Source of the DNA: an uncultured Oscillospiraceae bacterium
GTDB lineage: Bacteria; Bacillota; Clostridia; Oscillospirales; Oscillospiraceae
DNA: 64,000 nucleotides
Assembly: GCA_910578505.1 (NCBI GenBank)
Contig: CAJTPV010000004.1
Span: forward strand, 1-64,000
Reading direction: 5' to 3'
Part shown: positions 59,101-64,000 of the stretch, piece after piece
Numbering within the stretch: the first letter of the stretch is position 1
Layout of the letters: every line of letters begins with the position of its first letter
Program-made: the position numbers and the translations under genes
The notes under the pieces: model-generated
What the model saw: the letters and a program-made list of their open reading frames with translations, nothing else
Databases searched by the model: none
What the model was told of the DNA's origin: nothing

Positions 59101-59252
59101 GCGGCAGCACGGTCCTGTGCCTGGACCGGGCCCAGAGCGGCATCGGCTCCAACAGCTGCGGCCCTGAGCTGCTGCGGCAGTACCGGCTGGATCGGGAGTC
59201 GTTCCGCTTCCGGCTCCGGCTGCTGCCGGGGACAGGTTCCAACCAATCATAA
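56196..59252 (+). CDS. lacZ: beta-galactosidase, glycoside hydrolase family 2
   Basis: A 1018-residue LacZ-type enzyme with the GH2 order: sugar-binding jelly roll (about 1-215), immunoglobulin-like domain, TIM barrel with VNRHDAHPVTG, acid/base glutamate in VVWSMGNESAYG (about residue 450) and nucleophile in PLVLCEYCHAMGNG (about 522), then the C-terminal Bgal_small_N domain (APTDNDQYIAAQW). No signal peptide, so it acts in the cytoplasm on lactose or other beta-galactosides brought in by the adjacent symporter. Confidence 0.95.
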   Translation: MIVPRYYEDLRVLHENTMPDRAYYIPAPAPLDPSQPRTASSRLRMLSGQWRFRYFDSVYDLTDRFFEPGYDASGFEDRTVPNVWQTYGCDSRQYTNIRYPFPFDPPYVPQDNPCGAYLLDFSWETDPAAPAAYLNFEGVDACFYVWLNGSYVGYSQVSHATAEFDVTAFLLDGGNRLAVLVLKWCDGSYLEDQDKFRASGIFRDVYLLRRPRDCVFDYFVQTRIAGSSALVDIRLDFLRSPVPVRATLLDAAGEPVFPGRAWQTEEEDPCALTLPVPDPVLWSPENPYLYTLVLETAGETITDRVGLREIHIADNRVYLNGAPIKFRGVNRHDAHPVTGPTVTRAHMERDLILMKQHNVNAIRTSHYPNAPEFYQLCDAYGFLVIDEADVEAHGPWALYYREDSDAVRASRWNETIADGPEWVEPICDRVRKCVRRDKNRPCVVVWSMGNESAYGCAFEEALRWTKSFDPSRLTHYESAFYRGGRRTYDFSCLDLYSRMYPSFEEIGAYLDSSPDKPLVLCEYCHAMGNGPGDLEDYFQLFHRHSALCGGFVWEWCDHAAAQGTAPDGRVRYLHGGDHGERVHDGCFCMDGLVYPDRTPHTGLLEYRNVHRPARASRRLDTGEIFLRNYLDFTDLQDALTIRWELAVDGQLLQSGTVDCPSIPPRREEALPLRVQGPEEGQVHLRLIYCQKEDRPGVPAGTLLGFDELPLGQGTNRKAAELLAGPWVTGAAMAVDSRDDCVLLRGEDFRCRLDKRTGLFSGLEHRGTQLLDRPMEVNIWRAPTDNDQYIAAQWRRACYHWASARAYDVAWQPVEGAVRVRCRMGVTADTVQRILELDTCWTVWNNGVIDLDMAVQRRPEFPMLPRFGLRLFLPGGMDQVEYCGLGPWESYPDKRRASYYGVFRSSAAGLHEDYLHPQENGSHWGCDYVTVSGGGRSLTAVSPRPFSFSASVYTQEELTEKRHNFELERCGSTVLCLDRAQSGIGSNSCGPELLRQYRLDRESFRFRLRLLPGTGSNQS

Positions 59253-59274
59253 TGTACGCGACAGGAGGGAAAGT

Positions 59275-60639
59275 ATGGACAGAACATATTTGAAATGGTA
59301 CAACAAGATCGGGTACGGCTCCGGGGATATCGCGGGCAACGTGGTGTACGCGCTGCTGTCCTCGTTTATGATGATCTACCTGACCGACACGGTGGGGCTG
59401 AGCGCCGGCGTGGTGGGCTCGCTGATGGCGGCGTCCAAGCTCTTTGACGGCGTGACCGACATCTTTTTCGGCTCCATGATCGACAAGACCCATACCCGCA
59501 TGGGCAAGGCGCGGCCCTGGATGTTCGGCGGCTTCTTCGGCTGCGCGGCGACGCTGGTGCTGGTCTTCGCCATTCCGGCGGGCATCGGGACCACCGCCCA
59601 GTATGCGTGGTTCTTTATCACCTATACGCTGCTCAACGCGGTCTTCTACACCGCCAACAACATCGCCTACTCCGCCCTGACGGCGCTGATCACCAAAAAT
59701 CAGAGCGAGCGGGTGCAGATGGGCTCCATCCGCTTCATCTTCGCCTTCGGCACCAGCATGCTCATCCAGGCGGGCACCGTGAAGCTGGTCCAGATGACCG
59801 GCGGCGGCGCGGCCGGCTGGCGGAACGCGGCCATCCTCTACGCCCTGCTGGGCCTGGCAATCAACTCCCTGTCCGTCTTCTCCGTCAAGGAACTGCCGCC
59901 GGAGGAGCTGGCGGAGGCCAAGGCCCCCGGCCAGCCGGAGGAGGCCTACCGCCTGTGGGACGCGGTCAGGCTGCTGGCGGCCAACAAATACTACCTCATC
60001 ATCTGCGGCGTCTACATCCTGACCCAGCTCTACACGGCCACGCTGAACATGGGCATCTACTTTATGATCTACATTCTGGGGAACGAGTCCCTGCTGGGCG
60101 TGTTCTCCATGGCCATCAACATCCCCATGATCGCGGGCCTGATCCTGACGCCTGTGCTGGTGAAACGGCTGGGCGGGATGTACCGGCTGAATCTGTCGGG
60201 CTACGCCCTGTCGGCGGCGGCCAGGGCCCTGGTGGTCGTGGGGGCCTACATCGGGAGCATCCCCATGATGCTGCTGTTCTCCGGCGTGGCGGCCCTGGGC
60301 ATGAGCCCTCTGCAGGGGGATTTGAACGCGCTCATCGCCACCTGCTCGGAGTACACCTACCTGACCCGGCGCAAGCGGATCGACGGCACCATGTACTCCT
60401 GCACCTCCCTGGGGGTGAAGATCGGCGGCGGGCTGGGGGTGGCCCTGGCCGGGTGGCTGCTGGACGCCAGCGGGTATATCCCCAACGCGGCTGTCCAGGC
60501 GGACTCCTGTATCACCATGCTGTACTTCATGTACCTGTGGCTGCCCATGCTGCTCAACCTGGTCATCACCTTCCTGCTCTCCCGGCTGAAGGTGGAGCAG
60601 GCCAACGCCAGGCTGACGGCGGGAAAGACGATGGGATAA
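59275..60639 (+). CDS. GPH-family sugar:cation symporter
   Basis: A 454-residue, 12-helix transporter of the glycoside-pentoside-hexuronide family. Motifs: KIGYGSGDIAGNVVYALLSSFMMIYLTDTVGLSAG at the start and DGVTDIFFGSMIDKTHTRMGKARPW in the first cytoplasmic loop (cation and sugar binding). AGGAGG precedes the ATG. It follows lacZ by 22 nt, so lactose or a galactoside is the likely substrate. Confidence 0.92.
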   Translation: MDRTYLKWYNKIGYGSGDIAGNVVYALLSSFMMIYLTDTVGLSAGVVGSLMAASKLFDGVTDIFFGSMIDKTHTRMGKARPWMFGGFFGCAATLVLVFAIPAGIGTTAQYAWFFITYTLLNAVFYTANNIAYSALTALITKNQSERVQMGSIRFIFAFGTSMLIQAGTVKLVQMTGGGAAGWRNAAILYALLGLAINSLSVFSVKELPPEELAEAKAPGQPEEAYRLWDAVRLLAANKYYLIICGVYILTQLYTATLNMGIYFMIYILGNESLLGVFSMAINIPMIAGLILTPVLVKRLGGMYRLNLSGYALSAAARALVVVGAYIGSIPMMLLFSGVAALGMSPLQGDLNALIATCSEYTYLTRRKRIDGTMYSCTSLGVKIGGGLGVALAGWLLDASGYIPNAAVQADSCITMLYFMYLWLPMLLNLVITFLLSRLKVEQANARLTAGKTMG

Positions 60640-60646
60640 TACGCAG

Positions 60647-60686
60647 ACACGGAGGGCTGCCCATAGGGGACGGCCCTCCGTGTTTG
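60647..60686 (+). terminator. terminator after the symporter gene
   Basis: ACACGGAGGGC pairs with GCCCTCCGTGT, followed by a short TTG and a T-rich region. It closes the lacZ operon. Confidence 0.7.
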
Positions 60687-60808
60687 CAGATGTGGATTTT
60701 TCTGCCCGCTTCAGGGGCGGTCGGGCTTCCGCAGATATGCCTCTCTCGTTGATGCCGCCAGCTTTCCGCCGGCAATTTTCAAGACTGCTGTAATCCCCCT
60801 GCTCCTGC

Positions 60809-62389
60809 TTACACCGTCATGGACTCCGACAGCTCCAGCCCCGGATTGTGCTTGAGCAGATAGCCCACCGGCCACTCCCCGGAATAGGCCACCAGGCTCC
60901 GGCCCCGGAAGTCCTCCAGCAGCGCCGCGTCGGCGCAGAGGGCCAGGTCCTTGGGCTCCACCGGGCTGGCGGTGATCCGGCGCAGGTGGTCGTAGGGCAG
61001 GCCCGTCATCCGCAGCTCCACGCCGTACTCACTGCGCATCCGGTACTGGAAGACGTCGAACTGCAGCGTGCCCACCACGCCCACGATGACCTCCTCCATG
61101 CCGGCATAGGGGATCTTGAAGATCTGGATAGCGCCCTCCTGGGCGATCTGCTCCGTGCCCTTGATGAACTGCTTGCGCTTCATGGTGTCCATGGGGCTGA
61201 CGCGGGTGAAGTGCTCCGGCTCAAAGGTGGGGATGCCGAAGAATTTGAACTTCTTCCCCGGCACGGTCACCGTGTCGCCGATGGAGAAGAGGCCGGGGTC
61301 GAACACGCCGATGATGTCCCCCGCGTAGGCCTCGTCGATGATCTCCCGCTCCGCGGCCAGCATCTGCTGGGGCTGGCTGAGACGCAGCTTTTTACCGCTC
61401 TGCATGTGCAGCACCTCCGCGTCCCGCTGGAAGCGGCCGGAGCAGACCCGCATGAAGGCGATGCGGTCCCGGTGGGCCTTGTTCATATTGGCCTGGATCT
61501 TGAACACAAAGGCGGAGAAATCCGGGGAAAAGGCGTCGATCTCACCGCTGTCGCTCATCCGGCTCAAAGGCGGGGTGGTCATGCGCAGGAATTCCTCCAG
61601 AAAGGGCTCCACGCCGAAGTTGGTCAGGGCGGAGCCGAAGAACACCGGGCTGAGCGTACCGTCCCGCACGGCCTGGAGGTCAAATTCCCGGCCCGCCCCC
61701 AGCAGCTCCACATCGTCCCGCAGCGCCTGAGCGCGGCTCTCGCCGATGGCCTCCCCCACGGCGGGGTCGTCCAGCTGCACCTCCACGGAGGCGGCTTTTT
61801 TCCCGTGGCCGGCGGCGGAGAAGAAGAGGATGCGCTCCCGCTGGCGGTCATAGACCCCCTGGAACTCCCTGCCGCAGCCGATGGGCCAGTTGACGGGATA
61901 GGTGTCGATGCCCAGCTCCCGCTCCACCTCCTCACACAGGCTCAGGGGGTCCTTGGTCTCCCGGTCCATCTTGTTGATAAAGGTGAAAATGGGGATATGC
62001 CGCAGGGCGCAGACCTTGAAGAGCTTGCGGGTCTGGGGCTCCACGCCCTTGGCCCCGTCGATGACCATCACCGCGGAGTCGGCGGCCATGAGGGTGCGGT
62101 AGGTGTCCTCGGAGAAATCCTGGTGGCCGGGGGTGTCCAGAATGTTGACGCAGAAGCCGCCGTGCTGGAACTGCATGACCGAGGAGGTAACGGAGATGCC
62201 GCGCTGCCGCTCGATCTCCATCCAGTCGGAGGTGGCGGCCCGGGCCCGCTTTCCCTTGACCTCCCCCGCCTGGGCAATGGCCCCGCCGTAGAGCAGGAAT
62301 TTTTCCGTTAAAGTGGTTTTGCCGGCGTCTGGGTGGGAGATGATGGCAAAGGTGCGCCGCCGGGTGATTTCGTCTTTCAGGGCAGACAT
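60809..62389 (-). CDS. prfC: peptide chain release factor 3
   Basis: RF-3 (526 aa) is the GTPase that removes RF-1/RF-2 after termination. Sequence motifs: ISHPDAGKTTLTEKFLLYGG (G1), RGISVTSS (switch I), DTPGHQDFSEDTYRT (G3), NKMDRE (G4), and the RF3-specific domain with VGTLQFDVFQYRMRSEYGVE. It starts at ATG 62389 behind GGAGG and stands alone. Confidence 0.95.
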   Translation of the reverse strand: MSALKDEITRRRTFAIISHPDAGKTTLTEKFLLYGGAIAQAGEVKGKRARAATSDWMEIERQRGISVTSSVMQFQHGGFCVNILDTPGHQDFSEDTYRTLMAADSAVMVIDGAKGVEPQTRKLFKVCALRHIPIFTFINKMDRETKDPLSLCEEVERELGIDTYPVNWPIGCGREFQGVYDRQRERILFFSAAGHGKKAASVEVQLDDPAVGEAIGESRAQALRDDVELLGAGREFDLQAVRDGTLSPVFFGSALTNFGVEPFLEEFLRMTTPPLSRMSDSGEIDAFSPDFSAFVFKIQANMNKAHRDRIAFMRVCSGRFQRDAEVLHMQSGKKLRLSQPQQMLAAEREIIDEAYAGDIIGVFDPGLFSIGDTVTVPGKKFKFFGIPTFEPEHFTRVSPMDTMKRKQFIKGTEQIAQEGAIQIFKIPYAGMEEVIVGVVGTLQFDVFQYRMRSEYGVELRMTGLPYDHLRRITASPVEPKDLALCADAALLEDFRGRSLVAYSGEWPVGYLLKHNPGLELSESMTV

Positions 62390-62499
62390 TGCAGTGCCTC
62401 CTATTTTTGTATTGTAACAGATTGTACCAATTTACCACATTCCAGCCCGTTTTGCAAGACGAAAAAAGCGCCCGGAACTTCCTCTGCACGCCCCTCAGC

Positions 62500-63042
62500 C
62501 TACCTTCGGACGATCCCCTGATAAAGCCTGTTGAGCAGCTTTCGCAAAGGTCCAAACAGCGCCAGCGCCAGCAGGAAGTTGCCCGCGCAGTGGGCCAGGT
62601 CATAGGGGATGCCGCTGATCCACCAGGATACCGCGAAGGCCCATCCCCCGGTAAACCCGTAGAGCGGGGCGCAGAGCAGCCCGAAAAACAGGCCGAATAC
62701 GCCGGAGAGCAGCGCCCAGCCCAGCGGATGCGTCATCCCCCGCAGCAGCCGCGCCGCCGCGGCCAGAATCAACCAGATATAGAGGTAGTTGATCGACCAG
62801 AGATTGACGCCGTACAGCACAAACTCCAACAGTACATAGACGTAGATTGGGTACAGCGCCTTTCTGCCGAAGGTGACGGCAAACAGCATCACCAGCAGAG
62901 ACACCGGCTCGATATTGGGCAGGCCCGCCATCAGTATCTTGGCCAGAAAGGTCATACCGCCTAAAATGCCGAACAGCACGGTCTCTGCCAACGTCAGCCG
63001 CCTCTTATCCAACCGTGTATACCAGGGAGAAGGCATCTCCAT
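62500..63042 (-). CDS. ECF transporter S component, probably for a corrinoid
   Basis: A 180-residue membrane protein with six predicted helices and the S-component features TVLFGILGGMTFLAKILMAG and PNIEPVSLLVMLFAVTFGRKALYPIYVYVLLE. It lies downstream of a cobalamin riboswitch and the DUF4430 gene and overlaps the end of the latter, so cobalamin or a precursor is the likely substrate. Start codon uncertain: ATG 63042 or 63036, or a TTG near the DUF4430 stop. The ECF energising module is not in this window. Confidence 0.85.
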   Translation of the reverse strand: MEMPSPWYTRLDKRRLTLAETVLFGILGGMTFLAKILMAGLPNIEPVSLLVMLFAVTFGRKALYPIYVYVLLEFVLYGVNLWSINYLYIWLILAAAARLLRGMTHPLGWALLSGVFGLFFGLLCAPLYGFTGGWAFAVSWWISGIPYDLAHCAGNFLLALALFGPLRKLLNRLYQGIVRR

Positions 63043-63397
63043 CGTTGATAGGCGTCTGATCCACGCTCTGATTTGCGTATTCGCCGCCCTGGTAGAAGGA
63101 CCAATAGGCCCCGTCTGTCTCAAAGACGGCGGACTCTCCGTCCACCTCGGTGATATACAGGCCGTAGTCGCCCGGCTCGCCCTTCACCAGTCCCTCGGCC
63201 TGGAGCACCTCGCCCAGATACTCCTTGTCCGTATGATAGGTAAAGGTCTTGGAGCGCGCATCCCTGTGGACCACCTCCACGGTGATCGTCTTAGCGCCCT
63301 CGCTGGTGGCCGGGCGGGCGGCAAACCAAACTCCCGCAAACACGGCGATCAGTACCAGAACCACGGCGGCGGCAGCAAATAATTTCCTATTTTTCAT
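63005..63397 (-). CDS. DUF4430 exported/anchored protein
   Basis: A 130-residue protein from ATG 63397: an N-terminal transmembrane or signal helix (LFAAAAVVLVLIAVFAGVWF), then a DUF4430 domain (KTFTYHTDKEYLGEVLQAEGLV, WSFYQGGEYANQSVDQTPINDGDAFSLVY). DUF4430 resembles the C-terminal domain of transcobalamin. With a cobalamin riboswitch upstream and an S component downstream, it is probably a surface corrinoid-binding protein. Confidence 0.85.
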   Translation of the reverse strand: MKNRKLFAAAAVVLVLIAVFAGVWFAARPATSEGAKTITVEVVHRDARSKTFTYHTDKEYLGEVLQAEGLVKGEPGDYGLYITEVDGESAVFETDGAYWSFYQGGEYANQSVDQTPINDGDAFSLVYTVG

Positions 63398-63439
63398 CCT
63401 TTTTGTCCCCTCTCTTTTTTGCGGTGTGTCTGGAAACGG

Positions 63440-63468
63440 AAAAAGCTGCACCCGGCAATGGGTACAGC
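63440..63468 (-). terminator. riboswitch terminator before the DUF4430 gene
   Basis: On the minus strand GCTGTACCC pairs with GGGTGCAGC (one mismatch or G-U), followed by TTTTT. It would stop transcription when cobalamin is bound. Confidence 0.75.
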
Positions 63469-63536
63469 CAATCGCGGCCTTGCTGGCCGCTGGGCACCCT
63501 CCCATGCGCGGGGAGACTTCTCGTGCGTCATATACA

Positions 63537-63695
63537 GGCAGGTATTCTGGCTCAAGCGTCAAATGCGTCCTTCCGCCTTCCCAGGAAAACTCCCAGTGAC
63601 ATTTATGGAGGGCGCTTCGCTCACACAGCAACGGCATTGCGCGGGATTCACACCCGCTTCCCTGTCATCCCCGTGGGGATATACCTGTATACCAC
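63537..63695 (-). ncRNA. cobalamin riboswitch
   Basis: All core landmarks are present on the minus strand in order: GGTATATCCCCAC, AAGCGGGTGTGAATCCCGC, GTCACTGGGAG, GAAGGCGG and the B12 box AGCCAGAATACCTGCC (63552-63537). The architecture is of the classic long type. A terminator follows at 63440-63468, then the DUF4430 and ECF S genes. Confidence 0.93.
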
Positions 63696-63723
63696 TCTCT
63701 ATTTGTTTCCAAAACTCGACCAC

Positions 63724-63752
63724 ATTATATGGCGCAAACCAAAGAATGTCAA
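63724..63752 (-). promoter_or_regulatory. promoter of the cobalamin-riboswitch operon
   Basis: On the minus strand TTGACA (63752-63747) and TATAAT (63729-63724) are 17 nt apart, a perfect consensus promoter. Confidence 0.85.
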
Positions 63753-63859
63753 GGGACAGTTTCGTCAAATCTGTCAGCCCCTTGATTTTTTGCGGGATTT
63801 GATATACACTCTTGGCACGGACAATTGCGCTCACTGTGACGGCAGATGCCGCGGGCGAG

Positions 63860-63924
63860 TTTTATTGGCTAAATTCTTCAATGTCTCCACAGACTATCTG
63901 CTGGGCCTGGAAGACAGGCCCTGA
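63860..63924 (+). pseudogene. 5'-truncated XRE regulator fragment
   Basis: The plus-strand frame reads LLAKFFNVSTDYLLGLEDRP and stops, matching the C-terminus LALAKFFNVSTDYLLGLKDEP of the XRE gene at 460-678. The two DNA stretches are about 85% identical over some 69 bases, in opposite orientation in the window. No helix-turn-helix or start remains. It lies 17 bases before rbfA. Confidence 0.7.
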
Positions 63925-63941
63925 CGCAAAGGAGGACGAAT

Positions 63942-64000
63942 ATGGCAGGCAATCGGATCGGAAGAATCAACGAGGAAATCCAGCGGGAGCTGTCGGCCCT
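63942..64000 (+). CDS. rbfA: ribosome-binding factor A, start only
   Basis: The reading frame MAGNRIGRINEEIQRELSAL is the conserved beginning of RbfA, a 30S maturation factor. It is cut by the window edge. AAGGAGG lies 7 nt upstream. In related genomes rbfA follows infB; here infB is at the other end of the window on the opposite strand. Confidence 0.85.
   Translation, partial: MAGNRIGRINEEIQRELSA

Noticed and set aside
56175..59246. 1023-codon minus-strand frame opposite lacZ
   Set aside because: LacZ motifs are unambiguous on the plus strand; the reverse frame has no recognisable domain and lacks a plausible start context.
1..64000. tRNA, rRNA, replication origin or intact insertion sequence
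   Set aside because: I looked for cloverleaf-like stretches, rRNA cores, DnaA-box clusters and transposase genes and saw none that I could support.

Overview
The window looks like a chromosomal segment of a GC-rich, anaerobic gut Firmicute of class Clostridia, most likely Oscillospiraceae (Flavonifractor/Lawsonibacter-like). The evidence is consensus -35/-10 promoters with 17-nt spacers, AGGAGG ribosome binding sites, the rimP-nusA-ylxR-L7Ae-infB order, DnaD/DnaI-type replication genes, PTS ascorbate genes, cobalamin riboswitches and an ECF S component. The genus is an inference.

Layout. 0-1 kb: a small accessory patch with a probable type I toxin-antitoxin pair (29-aa membrane peptide plus antisense RNA) and an XRE regulator divergent from a small gene across a perfect 17-bp inverted repeat. 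1-6 kb: the rimP-nusA-ylxR-ylxQ-infB operon (minus strand) with a leader terminator. 6-9.4 kb: a cobalamin-type riboswitch with a terminator but no obvious target gene, then recQ, mazF and an unknown membrane protein. 9.5-15.6 kb: a complete oppABCDF-type peptide/solute transporter. 15.7-20.3 kb: merR, dnaI-like and dnaD-like genes, a serine recombinase, a decayed HigBA-type module between two copies of a 49-bp hairpin repeat, and a Cof-type phosphatase. 20.3-23.9 kb: ptsI, ptsH, a DeoR regulator and a HAD phosphatase.

24.1-33.6 kb: two divergent operons for L-ascorbate use. On the minus strand are ulaG and the PTS subunits IIA, IIC and IIB. On the plus strand are ulaE, an unknown gene, ulaF, a split transketolase and rpe. 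The expected decarboxylase UlaD is absent. 33.6-36.8 kb: a YcxB-like protein, a GNAT acetyltransferase and a translationally coupled DUF4157 metallopeptidase-like protein. 36.8-44.9 kb: a FadR-type regulator, a GntP permease and, divergently, a sugar-acid dehydratase, a Zn-dehydrogenase, an SDR, KDPG aldolase and KDG kinase. Together they suit import of gluconate/idonate-like acids and conversion to pyruvate plus glyceraldehyde-3-phosphate. Near-identical operator motifs overlap both divergent promoters.

45-51.5 kb: a degraded, more AT-rich island. It holds a truncated tyrosine recombinase, a frameshifted AP2-domain fragment, a capsule locus collapsed to fragments (wzz, a cpsD tail, cpsB, two glycosyltransferases), a secreted protein, a PadR fragment, an XRE-transmembrane regulator with a small exported protein, and small membrane proteins. 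Oppositely oriented copies of an intergenic repeat bracket its first part. 51.6-60.7 kb: a stalk-domain protein, an esterase, galactokinase, an AraC regulator, lacZ (GH2) and a GPH symporter, which fit lactose/galactoside use. 60.8-64 kb: prfC, then a cobalamin-riboswitch unit (DUF4430 protein plus ECF S component), a 5'-truncated XRE fragment and the start of rbfA.

infB and rbfA, normally adjacent, lie at opposite ends of the window on opposite strands, and each lies next to XRE sequence. This suggests a roughly 63-kb rearrangement.
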